From positions 62,001-126,000 of the forward strand of contig NZ_PYUI01000007.1 in assembly GCF_003097355.1 (NCBI RefSeq): a stretch of 64,000 nucleotides of DNA, written 5' to 3'. The DNA comes from Arthrobacter sp. H-02-3 (GTDB taxonomy: Bacteria > Actinomycetota > Actinomycetes > Actinomycetales > Micrococcaceae). The notes beneath the pieces were generated by a model. That model did no database searches and was not told the origin of the DNA. It saw only the letters and a list, made by a program, of their open reading frames with translations. Shown here piece after piece: positions 10,198-16,988 of the stretch (the first letter of the stretch is position 1; each line of letters opens with the position of its first letter). The position numbers and the translations under genes were made by a program.

Positions 10198-10224
10198 ATT
10201 CGGCTGCTCGGAGGACGCGGATGG
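10198..10224 (-). promoter_or_regulatory. Possible SigK-type (ECF) promoter for the fasciclin gene
   Basis: Read on the minus strand, CCATCC (10224-10219) and CCGAAT (10203-10198) are separated by 15 nt. Mycobacterial SigK promoters of the fasciclin genes mpt70/mpt83 use CCATCC and CCGAAT, usually with 16-17 nt spacing, so the spacing here is short. The link to a fasciclin gene makes the match more credible than the hexamers alone. Confidence 0.4.
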
Positions 10225-10286
10225 GTGAGGGGTTGAAATTCTTTTTCAACCCCGGGGAATCCCCGGAAAATCCGCTGTAAACGACG

Positions 10287-10314
10287 AGAACCCCGGTCCG
10301 AAGACCGGGGTTCT
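10287..10314 (-). terminator. Terminator after tRNA-Leu
   Basis: A perfect 12-bp stem (AGAACCCCGGTC, 10287-10298, with 10303-10314) and a CGAA loop, 8 nt beyond the tRNA-Leu 3' end on the minus strand. Confidence 0.7.
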
Positions 10315-10321
10315 CTCTGTG

Positions 10322-10403
10322 TGCGCAAGGGGGGACTTGAACCCCCACGCCCGAAGGCACAGGAACCTAAATCCTGCGTGTCTGCCAATTTCACCACTCG
10401 CGC
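10322..10403 (-). tRNA. tRNA-Leu (anticodon TAG)
   Basis: An 82-nt cloverleaf: acceptor stem GCGCGAG pairs with CTTGCGC, a D arm with GGTGAAATTGGCAGACAC, an anticodon loop ATTTAGG giving TAG, a long variable arm with a TTCG loop typical of class II tRNA, and a T arm GGTTCAAGTCC. The 3' CCA is not encoded. Confidence 0.95.
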
Positions 10404-10463
10404 GCGGCGCCGTCGTCGTCCGGGGGGAAGAACCCCGGCGGCGGACGTCAGGCTCCATTGTAC

Positions 10464-10940
10464 CTATTCGGCGTCGAGCTTCAGGTCCCGGCGGAGTTTC
10501 GCGACATGCCCGGTGGCCCGGACGTTGTACTGCGCGATCGTCACGGTGCCGTCGGGATCGACAACGATTGTGGAGCGGATGAGGCCCTGGTAGGTCTTGC
10601 CGTAGTTCTTCTTCTCGCCCCAGGCCGCATAGGCCTCCGCGACGGCGTGGTCTTCGTCGGAGAGAAGCGGGAACGTCAGCCCCTCGGCGGCGGCGAATTT
10701 TGCGAGCTTTCCGACCGGGTCGGGGGAGATGCCCACCACGTCATAGCCTGCCTGCTGCAGTGAGGCGAGGGAATCCCTGAAGTCGCAGGCCTGTTTGGTG
10801 CATCCCGGGGTGGAGGCCGCCGGGTAGAAGTAGATGACGGTGCTCCGGCCCCGGAAGTCGCGGAGGCTGACTTCCTGTCCTTCGGCGTTCTTGAGGGTGA
10901 AGTCCGGTGCTGCAGCACCGGGAATGAGTCGTTCAGGCAC
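10464..10940 (-). CDS. bcp: Thioredoxin-dependent peroxiredoxin, Bcp type
   Basis: 158 residues, a single thioredoxin-fold domain. The peroxidatic Cys47 lies in TPGCTKQAC, with a second Cys five residues later (Cys52), the classic Bcp arrangement; FYPAASTPGCT and VVGISPDPVGKLAKFA are further family motifs. It reduces hydrogen peroxide and organic hydroperoxides in the cytoplasm, recycled by thioredoxin. Start GTG 10940 has AAGGAG 7-8 nt upstream. It is divergent from the MarR gene, with 100 bp between them, so the two could share control. Confidence 0.93.
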   Translation of the reverse strand: MPERLIPGAAAPDFTLKNAEGQEVSLRDFRGRSTVIYFYPAASTPGCTKQACDFRDSLASLQQAGYDVVGISPDPVGKLAKFAAAEGLTFPLLSDEDHAVAEAYAAWGEKKNYGKTYQGLIRSTIVVDPDGTVTIAQYNVRATGHVAKLRRDLKLDAE

Positions 10941-11027
10941 GGGTGTCTCCTTGGCGAAGTGCGGGATTAAGTGGCGTGATTATCCAGCGTAGTGAGCGGA
11001 ATGGCCCCCGACGAATCCGCTGCTCGC

Positions 11028-11033
11028 TATACT
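11028..11033 (+). promoter_or_regulatory. -10 element of a probably leaderless MarR transcript
   Basis: TATACT lies exactly 7 nt before the ATG at 11041 and no ribosome-binding site is visible, so transcription probably starts at or next to the A of the start codon. No convincing -35 is seen. Confidence 0.5.
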
Positions 11034-11040
11034 CTTGGGT

Positions 11041-11550
11041 ATGCCTGATATGGATCGCTGGCCCACGGGCCGCCTATTGTCCACGGCAGCACGTCTCGTA
11101 GAACACTCCTGGAACGAAAAATTGGGGGCCATTGGCCTGACCCATGCCGGGGTGATCGCCATGGAGGTGCTCTCGGCGAACGGGCCGATGACGCAAGCCC
11201 AACTAGCCCAGCTGGTGCGGGTCCAGGCCCAGACCATGGGCAAGACGCTGAGCCGGTTGGAAGCGCACGGCCACATTTCGCGGCAGCGCAGCGCCTCGGA
11301 CCGGCGCAGCCAGGTGGTGTCGCTGACAGACCAAGGCCGCGAGGCCGTTACCGCCGCCGCGGACATGGAGCGCTCAGTGCTCGCCGCGACGCCGATTGAC
11401 CCGGACGTGTTGCGCCAGGAGCTTCAAGCGGTGGTGCGGGTGCTGGCCACCAAGTCCACGTCTGCCGAGGTCAAGGCCATTGTCACTGCCGCGGATCCTG
11501 CCGTCGCCTCGGAGCCTGGTCTCGCGGCGAATGCCACCCCGCTGAACTAG
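11041..11550 (+). CDS. MarR-family transcriptional regulator
   Basis: 169 residues with a winged helix-turn-helix at about residues 30-105: a recognition region MTQAQLAQLVRVQAQTMGKTL and the wing RQRSASDRRSQVVSLTDQGRE, a clear MarR signature. The C-terminal ~40 residues are Ala/Thr-rich and look disordered. It probably binds palindromic DNA as a dimer and responds to a small ligand or oxidant. It lies divergent from the Bcp peroxiredoxin, which it may regulate (inference). Start ATG 11041 is chosen because a -10 sits 7 nt upstream. Confidence 0.88.
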   Translation: MPDMDRWPTGRLLSTAARLVEHSWNEKLGAIGLTHAGVIAMEVLSANGPMTQAQLAQLVRVQAQTMGKTLSRLEAHGHISRQRSASDRRSQVVSLTDQGREAVTAAADMERSVLAATPIDPDVLRQELQAVVRVLATKSTSAEVKAIVTAADPAVASEPGLAANATPLN

Positions 11551-11574
11551 CCACCCCGCACGGAAGACGAAGAT

Positions 11575-11610
11575 GAGCAAGACGGCGGGAGAATTCCCGC
11601 CGTCTTGCTC
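11575..11610. terminator. Bidirectional terminator between MarR gene and His-rich gene
   Basis: A perfect 16-bp stem (11575-11590 with 11595-11610) and a GAAT loop between two convergent genes. Neither side has a long U run, so its strength is uncertain. Confidence 0.65.
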
Positions 11611-11642
11611 AGTCCTATCCCCAGGCCCTTAGCGGCGCCCGG

Positions 11643-12074
11643 TCACCAGATTGTGTGGGGGTGGTGCTTGTTGTCCTTGTGCTTGTTGTCGTTGTGCCTG
11701 TTGTTGTTGTCGTGCCTGTTGTTGTTGTTGTCGTGCCGGTTTCCGTTATGGTCCCAGAATCCGTCCTTGTCATGCCGGCAGCCGTCGTGGCCGGTCCACG
11801 AGCCATTGTGGTCGTTGTCGTCACGCCAATTGCCGTTGTCGTCACGCCAGCCCCACCCGTCGCCGTTGTCATGCCACCGGTCCTCACCGTCCCACCAGCC
11901 GTTATTGGTATCGTGCTGGTGGTTGTCCCGCATCTGGTGCCGGTGTTCGAACGAAGATTGATTCCAAGAGATGTTGGAAGTAGTCACAGCGGCGCTGGCG
12001 GGCAGGGCGCTGGCGCCCAAACCCAATGCCGCCGTGACAGCAGTTGTTCCGATGATGCGAATAGCCTTGTTCAT
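11643..12074 (-). CDS. Secreted His/Asp/Asn-rich small protein
   Basis: 143 residues. A Sec signal peptide (MNKAIRIIGTTAVTAALG, ending ALPASAA near residue 28) is followed by a short Ser/Thr region and then ~100 residues made almost only of His, Asp, Asn, Gly, Trp and Arg, with imperfect repeats (WRDDNGNWRDDN, NRHDNNNNRHDNNN, HKDNKHH). No known domain is recognised. The His/Asp content suggests metal binding (Zn, Ni or Cu), but the tail may simply be low complexity. Start ATG 12074 is preceded by AAGGATCAAGGTA. The 5' leader holds a 13-bp hairpin. It is convergent with marR. Confidence 0.65.
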   Translation of the reverse strand: MNKAIRIIGTTAVTAALGLGASALPASAAVTTSNISWNQSSFEHRHQMRDNHQHDTNNGWWDGEDRWHDNGDGWGWRDDNGNWRDDNDHNGSWTGHDGCRHDKDGFWDHNGNRHDNNNNRHDNNNRHNDNKHKDNKHHPHTIW

Positions 12075-12110
12075 TACCTTGATCCTTAGAGGGGATCGAC
12101 GCCCCCATTT

Positions 12111-12159
12111 CTCCCGCCGACGCACGGCCCACGCAAGGCCGGCCTGGCGTCGGCGGGAG
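12111..12159 (-). repeat. Inverted repeat in the 5' leader of the His-rich gene
   Basis: CTCCCGCCGACGC (12111-12123) is perfectly complementary to 12147-12159, with a 23-nt loop that contains GGCC pairs. It lies 37-85 nt upstream of the ATG at 12074. No gene ends nearby that it could terminate, so it may be a leader structure or a protein-binding site. Confidence 0.6.
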
Positions 12160-12338
12160 CCCGCGTCTCTGGACGCGATCCCAGACAGGGAATCGGGGAG
12201 TCGACATGATAAACACTGGAGTTTTCCGCCCGGGAACTTGGCCGGGGGTCTGCGGTCCGGGTCTGCGGGACCGGTGTCGTTCCGGGATCGTTGCCCGGAG
12301 CACCTTCCCAGTCAACGCGCGGTTTCGGGCTCTCGACA

Positions 12339-12352
12339 GGGACTAAAGTCCC
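12339..12352 (+). promoter_or_regulatory. DosR/DevR-type dormancy box upstream of the universal stress protein
   Basis: GGGACTAAAGTCCC, extended by one base pair to AGGGACT-AA-AGTCCCT, matches the palindromic core of the mycobacterial DosR box (GGGACTWWAGTCCC). It lies 93 bp before a universal stress protein gene, the type of gene DosR controls in response to hypoxia and nitric oxide. Confidence 0.7.
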
Positions 12353-12445
12353 TGCTTCCCATGCTGTTTGGGGGATGTCCGGACGCGGGCCGCGAGAGGA
12401 TGATGGTGCCAACCAGAGAGCCTCAACCGGGTCGGAGGAAATGGT

Positions 12446-12883
12446 ATGGCTATCAGCAGTCCGTTCGTGGTCGTCGTAGGGGTCGACGGCTCCACAGAGT
12501 CCCAAGCAGCCCTCGATTGGGGCATCCAGGAGGCAAAGCTCAGGAACGGACAAGTGATTGTCCTGGCTTCGTGGCACTACCCCTACGTCACGGATGCCGC
12601 GGGCCAGGCCTGGGACTACGCCGGCTTCGAGCGCGACGCACAGACAATCCTCAACGACGAACTTGAGCGCGTGGCCGATCAGGGGGTTCCGGTCACCGGG
12701 CGTCTTGTCGAGGGCAATGCGGCGGCCGCTCTTGTGGAGGCGTCGCGCGAAGCGGACCTGCTGATTGTCGGTTCCCGTGGCTTGGGCGGGTTTACGGGGA
12801 TGCTGCTGGGCTCCGTGTCCTCCCAGCTGGCTCACCACGCCCGGTGTCCGCTCCTGATCATCCGGACAGGAGATGAAAGCTAG
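12446..12883 (+). CDS. Universal stress protein (UspA family, ATP-binding type)
   Basis: 145 residues, a single Usp domain. VVVVGVDGSTES begins the nucleotide-binding fold and GSRGLGGFTGMLLGSVS is the G-2X-G-9X-G-S motif of ATP-binding members. Single-domain Usp proteins are cytoplasmic and support survival under hypoxia or starvation. Start ATG 12446 has GGAGG 7 nt upstream. A perfect DosR-type palindrome lies 93 bp upstream, so induction by low oxygen or nitric oxide is likely. The gene is convergent with the DUF2510 gene. Confidence 0.92.
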   Translation: MAISSPFVVVVGVDGSTESQAALDWGIQEAKLRNGQVIVLASWHYPYVTDAAGQAWDYAGFERDAQTILNDELERVADQGVPVTGRLVEGNAAAALVEASREADLLIVGSRGLGGFTGMLLGSVSSQLAHHARCPLLIIRTGDES

Positions 12884-12901
12884 GCACCTGTCCCGGACGC
12901 A

Positions 12902-12946
12902 GCCTATGTCTACGCTGCCTACGTCTACGCTGCCTAGATCGACGCC
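12902..12946. repeat. Three tandem 15-bp repeats
   Basis: Units 12902-12916 and 12917-12931 (GCCTAYGTCTACGCT) differ at one base; the third, 12932-12946, is diverged and overlaps the last codons and stop of the DUF2510 gene. It lies in the short gap after the stress protein and probably arose by slippage. Confidence 0.6.
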
Positions 12947-13560
12947 GCCTGGTTCGCCAGGGTGGCCACAAGCGAGGACATCTTGAAGCCGACCAGCACC
13001 ACCGCGAGGACCGTTACGCCGATCGTGGCCCACACCGGGGCGAGCCCGCGCCGCGGCGCCACCTCGTGGACAATCACGGAACGGCCGATGACGTAGACCT
13101 CCCTGCTGAGGAATACCCACGCCCAGTGAAACGGCCTGACAACGCCGTCCTTGCGCAGCTTGTCCCAGTCCAGATAGGCCAGGAGGGCGGAGACGCCGTA
13201 CACCAGGAAGCCGCTGGCCACCAGCAGGAAGTACGGCGTTGTAAAGATCGACGCCGGATCAACGGTCTGGACCTGCCGTGCACCGACGGTCCGCAACCGG
13301 ATCGCCGGGTTCCAGAACATCAGCAGAATGAGCGGCACGAGCGGCAGGGCCACGATCGTCCAGACGTACGCGTTGTAGACAGGTGTCCGGTCACTGATGC
13401 GTCTCCGGGGTTCTACCGGTCGCGGGGTCTGGCCCTGGAACTGCGGTGCGTTGAATTGCCCGGTCCACGCCGTACCGTTCCACCATTGAAGCCGGCCCGA
13501 TCCGGCAGGGTCCGGATACCAGCCAGGACCGGGGGTTGACGTGCTGGGCGGGACGGTCAT
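12934..13560 (-). CDS. DUF2510 membrane protein
   Basis: 208 residues. An N-terminal DUF2510 motif (GWYPDPAGSGRLQWWNGTAWT, residues ~13-33) is followed by a Pro/Arg linker and four hydrophobic helices (about residues 67-85, 108-128, 145-157 and 178-198). DUF2510 is an actinobacterial domain found at the ends of membrane proteins; its role is unknown. Start ATG 13560 has AAAGGA 8-9 nt upstream. Convergent with the stress protein gene. Confidence 0.82.
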   Translation of the reverse strand: MTVPPSTSTPGPGWYPDPAGSGRLQWWNGTAWTGQFNAPQFQGQTPRPVEPRRRISDRTPVYNAYVWTIVALPLVPLILLMFWNPAIRLRTVGARQVQTVDPASIFTTPYFLLVASGFLVYGVSALLAYLDWDKLRKDGVVRPFHWAWVFLSREVYVIGRSVIVHEVAPRRGLAPVWATIGVTVLAVVLVGFKMSSLVATLANQAASI

Positions 13561-13703
13561 GGCTGTTCATCCTTTTCCGGTGCGCGGGCGATCTCTGTTA
13601 CTGAGACTGAGCGTACATCGGGGCGGCGGTGGTAGCGAGAGTCTCGACGTGCCAACGGATCGGGAGGACGATTAAGGGGCAATCACCATGAAGGAGGCCA
13701 GTG

Positions 13704-13892
13704 ATGTGCTATTCGAACTACAAGGATTTCGGGCGTGATACCAGGAAGGATGCCGCACGGGAATCCGGGGAACGCCGGGAGCCCCGGCCGGAGGCAAAGG
13801 AATTCAAGTTCTGGGCCTTCCCCCGCCGCACCAAGGAATTCACCGTCGAGGAGCCGGAACACGTCGTAGACCGGTCCCGCGAGAAGGTCTAA
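13704..13892 (+). CDS. Small charged hypothetical protein
   Basis: 62 residues, rich in Lys, Arg and Glu, starting MCYSNYKDFGRDTRKDAARE, with a more ordered FKFWAFPRRTKEF segment near residue 35. No family is recognised. It is probably real: AAGGAGG lies 6 nt before the ATG at 13704 and a strong terminator follows. The GTG at 13701 is too close to that ribosome-binding site. It is a cytoplasmic protein by its lack of hydrophobic segments. Confidence 0.65.
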   Translation: MCYSNYKDFGRDTRKDAARESGERREPRPEAKEFKFWAFPRRTKEFTVEEPEHVVDRSREKV

Positions 13893-13914
13893 GACAACAG
13901 GATGTCATTCAAGC

Positions 13915-13956
13915 GGCCGCCGAACCGCCACAGTTCGCTGTGACGGTTCGACGGCC
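13915..13956. terminator. Terminator between the small protein gene and the Pro-rich gene
   Basis: A 19-bp stem with two mismatches (13915-13933 with 13938-13956) and a TTCG loop, followed by TCTTT on the plus strand. It separates two convergent genes and ends 4 bp before the stop codon of the minus-strand gene. Confidence 0.75.
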
Positions 13957-13959
13957 TCT

Positions 13960-14547
13960 TTAGGACCGGCCTGGCCGGCGGAGGCCAATCGCTGCCGAAG
14001 AGCCCAGGAGGAGCCCGCCTAGCGCCAACAGAGCACCGCCGGTGAGGCCGCTCTGCCCGTCAGGTCCGGGAACATCCTGTCCGGCAGGGCTGCCCAGTGG
14101 CGTGGCGGGTGAGGGCACGGTCCCGTGGCCGGCGCCCGATGCCGGAGTCCCGGATGTGTCAGCCGTGACCGGGGCCGGAACGGCCCCCGTGGCCGATTGA
14201 CCGGCGGCGCCCTGACCGGCGGATGGAACCGGGCCGGGCGTCGGGGGCGCCGGGACCTGTGCGGGCCGGGCCGTCTGTCCTTGTGACGGTGGCGCGGGTG
14301 GCGTTGGGGACGGCGCGGCGGCCGACGTCGACGGTGCCGGGGTGCTCGGCGGTGTCGAACCGGAACCCGGGGGAGCGGACGGCGGGCCCGGCGTCGGCGC
14401 GGCGGGGCAGATCTTCACGGGGATGAGGCCGGCAGGCGTGCAGGGAGCCGCCACTGCGGGCCGCGCCAGGAGGAGCGGCGACGCCGCGAGCACGAGAACC
14501 ACGGCGGCTATGCGACAGGCCTTCCGGATGGAGTTCATCCTCCCCAT
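13960..14547 (-). CDS. Exported Pro/Ala/Ser/Thr-rich protein with C-terminal membrane anchor
   Basis: 195 residues. A signal peptide (RKACRIAAVVLVLAASPLLLARPAVA) is followed by a short Cys-containing segment (PCTPAGLIPVKIC), then a long low-complexity Pro/Ala/Ser/Thr/Gly stalk, and finally a hydrophobic helix (GALLALGGLLLGSSAAIGL) with an Arg-rich tail. This resembles a wall-spanning stalk protein; there is no LPXTG motif. ATG 14547 is chosen (AGGAGG 12 nt upstream); ATG 14538 is the alternative. Function unknown. Confidence 0.6.
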   Translation of the reverse strand: MGRMNSIRKACRIAAVVLVLAASPLLLARPAVAAPCTPAGLIPVKICPAAPTPGPPSAPPGSGSTPPSTPAPSTSAAAPSPTPPAPPSQGQTARPAQVPAPPTPGPVPSAGQGAAGQSATGAVPAPVTADTSGTPASGAGHGTVPSPATPLGSPAGQDVPGPDGQSGLTGGALLALGGLLLGSSAAIGLRRPGRS

Positions 14548-14666
14548 CGTAGGGTTCCACCTCCTGCCGGCACGGAACCTCGGCCCGGTGAGTGTCGCGG
14601 TAGAACGACGCTTCCTGCTGGCGTCTTGATCTATCCGTAGGCGTTTACCCGTGGCAGGATCGGTCA

Positions 14667-15503
14667 ATGGGGGATTTTATGGGGCTGTGCCGGGCAATTT
14701 GCTGGACCACCGCGGTGGCATTACTGATGCTGGCCACAGGCTGCGCACACGAGCCGGGACAGGCAACACCTGCCGTGAGCCCGCCGTCGGAGTCCAAGGT
14801 CCCGGCAACGGCACCGAGCAGCTCCGCACCCGCCAGCCAGGCGTCTGCGAGCCAGGGACCAACGGGGCAAGCCCAACCCAGCCAGGCCCAACCCAGCCAG
14901 GCCGCCGGCGGGGCCCTGCAGGTCAACACGATGCCCCTGGGCGGCAGCCGGGTCGACGTCGTAGCTAGACTGCCGATCAACGCCTACTGGGCCAGGCCCG
15001 GCCAGGAGATCAACTTCGACGCCTCATCCTCCGAGGGCGTCATCGGCCAGTACGAGTGGGACCTGGACGGGGACGGCACCTACGACACGACCACCCGGTC
15101 GCCGATCCTCAAGCACGTCTACGCCCGGCCGTTCGAAGGCGTGATGATCCTGCGGGTCTCTAACCCGCTCGGCAGCGCCAACATCCTGAAGACCCCGGTC
15201 CACGTCGGCACGGGCCCGGGACCCGGGGGCGTCCGCCCGGTCCCGCCGACCAACGTCAAGGCCGAGGTCGTCTCCGCCGACGGCACCCAGGTGAAGGTCA
15301 CGTGGGAATCGAACGACCCGACGGCTGACTCCTGGGGTGTGGCCGTGAACGGGTTCCCGGCCGGCCGCGCTTACAAGTCGGCCCGGTCCGTCACGGTCAC
15401 CGACATCCAGCGCGACAAGGACGTCCTCCTGCAGGTCTTCGGCATCACCGCCGACGGCGCCGTCGGCGACCGGGCGGGAACGACCCTGCCGGCCGCGAAA
15501 TGA
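14667..15503 (+). CDS. PKD-domain lipoprotein
   Basis: 278 residues. A lipoprotein signal (LLMLATGCAHE, Cys near residue 26) is followed by a Pro/Ser/Gln linker containing QPSQA repeats, a PKD-like domain (about residues 95-180: PGQEINFDASSSEGVIGQYEWDLDGDG, with the YxWDxDGDG hallmark) and a C-terminal fibronectin-III-like domain (about 190-275: PTNVKAEVVSADGTQVKVTW). Such domains bind surface polymers or other proteins. AGGA lies 7 nt before the ATG at 14667. It is divergent from the Pro-rich gene. Confidence 0.75.
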   Translation: MGDFMGLCRAICWTTAVALLMLATGCAHEPGQATPAVSPPSESKVPATAPSSSAPASQASASQGPTGQAQPSQAQPSQAAGGALQVNTMPLGGSRVDVVARLPINAYWARPGQEINFDASSSEGVIGQYEWDLDGDGTYDTTTRSPILKHVYARPFEGVMILRVSNPLGSANILKTPVHVGTGPGPGGVRPVPPTNVKAEVVSADGTQVKVTWESNDPTADSWGVAVNGFPAGRAYKSARSVTVTDIQRDKDVLLQVFGITADGAVGDRAGTTLPAAK

Positions 15504-15526
15504 GGGAAGCTTAGCGGACAAAAAAG

Positions 15527-15566
15527 AAAACCCGGCCCCGCGGGCCCCTGAGCCTGCGAAGACGGG
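15527..15566 (-). repeat. Left copy of a 40-bp palindromic element (also a terminator)
   Basis: About 34 of 40 positions match 17787-17826, including 16 identical bases (AGCCTGCGAAGACGGG). On the minus strand it forms ACCCG...CGGGT followed by TTTTCTTTTTT, so it works as a terminator for the minus-strand module 15639-17470. It also lies 24 bp after the PKD lipoprotein stop. Confidence 0.65.
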
Positions 15567-15638
15567 TGATCCCGCACCGGATGGCATCAAGGGCTAACCG
15601 GTCAGCGGAAGCGGCTCGGGCCCGGGCTGCCCCGAGCC

Positions 15639-16022
15639 TCAGACGTTGGCTGATTTCCCCCAGGGGCCGATCTGGTCCAGGGTGTATCCGTCCGGGTAGG
15701 CCACGACGTTCATCCTTCCCGGCACAAATATGGGCTCGGTTGGCAAGGGGCGCCGCCTGGCCTTGAGGGAGCGGAACCGCAGCACCGCGTTGAACGGTAC
15801 GCGCAGCACTGCCGGGGCAGGTTTCAGGCCCAGGGCAACAGCGACCTCGGGTTTGTCCATCATCAGCGCCAGGATGGTCGGGGTGAACCGGCGAAGCCGG
15901 GTGGGGATACGGCTGGCGAAGGCCCCGACCGGTAGATCCCGTACATGTCCGTACCGCTCGGGCGTGTTCGGCGGGTCGGGTGCGTCAGGAGGTACAGGGG
16001 AGCTTTCTGTAGCTGCCGCAGG
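15639..16022 (-). pseudogene. Start-less coding fragment after the membrane protein gene
   Basis: This frame is open for 127 codons directly after the stop codon of the membrane protein gene and in the same phase, but has no ATG, GTG or TTG before a late ATG-ATG at 15863 that lacks a ribosome-binding site. The translation looks like real protein (RYGHVRDLPVGAFASRIPT, then LALMMDKPEVAVALGLK, then RRRPLPTEPIFVPGRMNVVAYPDG). It may be the C-terminal remnant of a third module gene, perhaps an MpaB-like oxygenase (weak guess), or a readthrough extension. A 74-residue protein from 15863 is the minimal alternative. Confidence 0.4.
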
Positions 16023-16988
16023 TTATGCCAGGGCAGGGGCGACGTGGAGCTTTGCTTCGACCGAGAGCAGGTAGCTGCGCTCCTCCGCGGTCAGGAAGGT
16101 CGCCGAAGTGCCCGCAGCGAGTTCAGCGTCCCGGATTTCGACAACCATCCGGTGCAGCCGGTCCTGTACCGGCGCCTGGGGGTCGGCCTCAAGGGTCCGG
16201 TCAAGAGAAGTGTTCTGCAACGCTTTGGCCCAGATGGTCTCGACGCGCGCGAGGGTTTCGGTGTTCCAGCGGTGGAGCTTTTTGCGGGCGCCCCTGCCGG
16301 CAACCGCCGGGATCGTGAGTCCGGCGCCGGCCAGGACGGTCGCGGCCAGCTCCAGCTGATGGTACGGGAAATCAGGCCTGACCAGTATGGCCAGGAATGT
16401 CAGGTGTCGGGCCAGCAGGGAGAGACACATCTCGGCCATCACCAGGAAACCCATGATGCAGCCGGCGCCCAGCATGGAGAAGCCGACTCGGAACGAGCGG
16501 CTCATACGCGGGACGTAGCGGAAGCAGATCACGGCAATTTCCGCGCTCATCGAACAGATGAAGAGGGTGAGCATCAGCGAGAACAGGAGGGCTGGGAAGC
16601 GGTCCTCGTAGATGCCCCAGGCGGGGGTCGTGATGGTGGGCCCTGTGAGGATGAAGAACGCGGTTTGCAGGGTCAGCGTGAGCGTCAGAGGCAGGGTGCG
16701 TGTCCACCAGGACCGGCGACCGCCGGCTTCCGGGGCGATGGCCGCGTATGCGGCGAGGCGCAGATACCAGAGGGAAATAATCATCAGGGAGTTCAGGATC
16801 AGTTTGACCAGGTTCATCCCGCCCAGGGCTGTGTCGACGGGGACATAGACAATCGGGGACATGAGCAAAGAGCCCATGGCTCCGTACACGGCGCAGGAGA
16901 ACACCAGATCGGTGCGGTTGCGAAGCAGGGCGGGAATGCGGGCCCCGGCCAAGAGGAAGAGTGCCGCGGCCATGAGGAACTGCATCAT
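16023..16988 (-). CDS. MAB_1171c-like multi-spanning membrane protein (DUF6545-type C-terminus)
   Basis: 321 residues. The first ~215 contain about seven hydrophobic helices (for example MQFLMAAALFLLAG, FSCAVYGAMGSLLMSPIVYV, ALLFSLMLTLFICSM, MLGAGCIMGFLVMAEMCLSLL). The last ~105 are soluble and helical (HRWNTETLARVETIWAKALQNTSL ... RMVVEIRDAELAA). This matches the actinobacterial family annotated as a putative transporter, MAB_1171c type. The ATG at 16988 overlaps the protease gene stop (ATGA), so the two are translationally coupled. The layout suits a receptor or transporter that signals through its cytoplasmic tail, but function is unproven. Confidence 0.7.
   Translation of the reverse strand: MMQFLMAAALFLLAGARIPALLRNRTDLVFSCAVYGAMGSLLMSPIVYVPVDTALGGMNLVKLILNSLMIISLWYLRLAAYAAIAPEAGGRRSWWTRTLPLTLTLTLQTAFFILTGPTITTPAWGIYEDRFPALLFSLMLTLFICSMSAEIAVICFRYVPRMSRSFRVGFSMLGAGCIMGFLVMAEMCLSLLARHLTFLAILVRPDFPYHQLELAATVLAGAGLTIPAVAGRGARKKLHRWNTETLARVETIWAKALQNTSLDRTLEADPQAPVQDRLHRMVVEIRDAELAAGTSATFLTAEERSYLLSVEAKLHVAPALA

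Noticed and set aside
12086..13120. A 344-codon frame opposite the stress protein
   Set aside because: It crosses the DosR-type box, the stress protein gene and part of the DUF2510 gene, and shows no protein-like motif.
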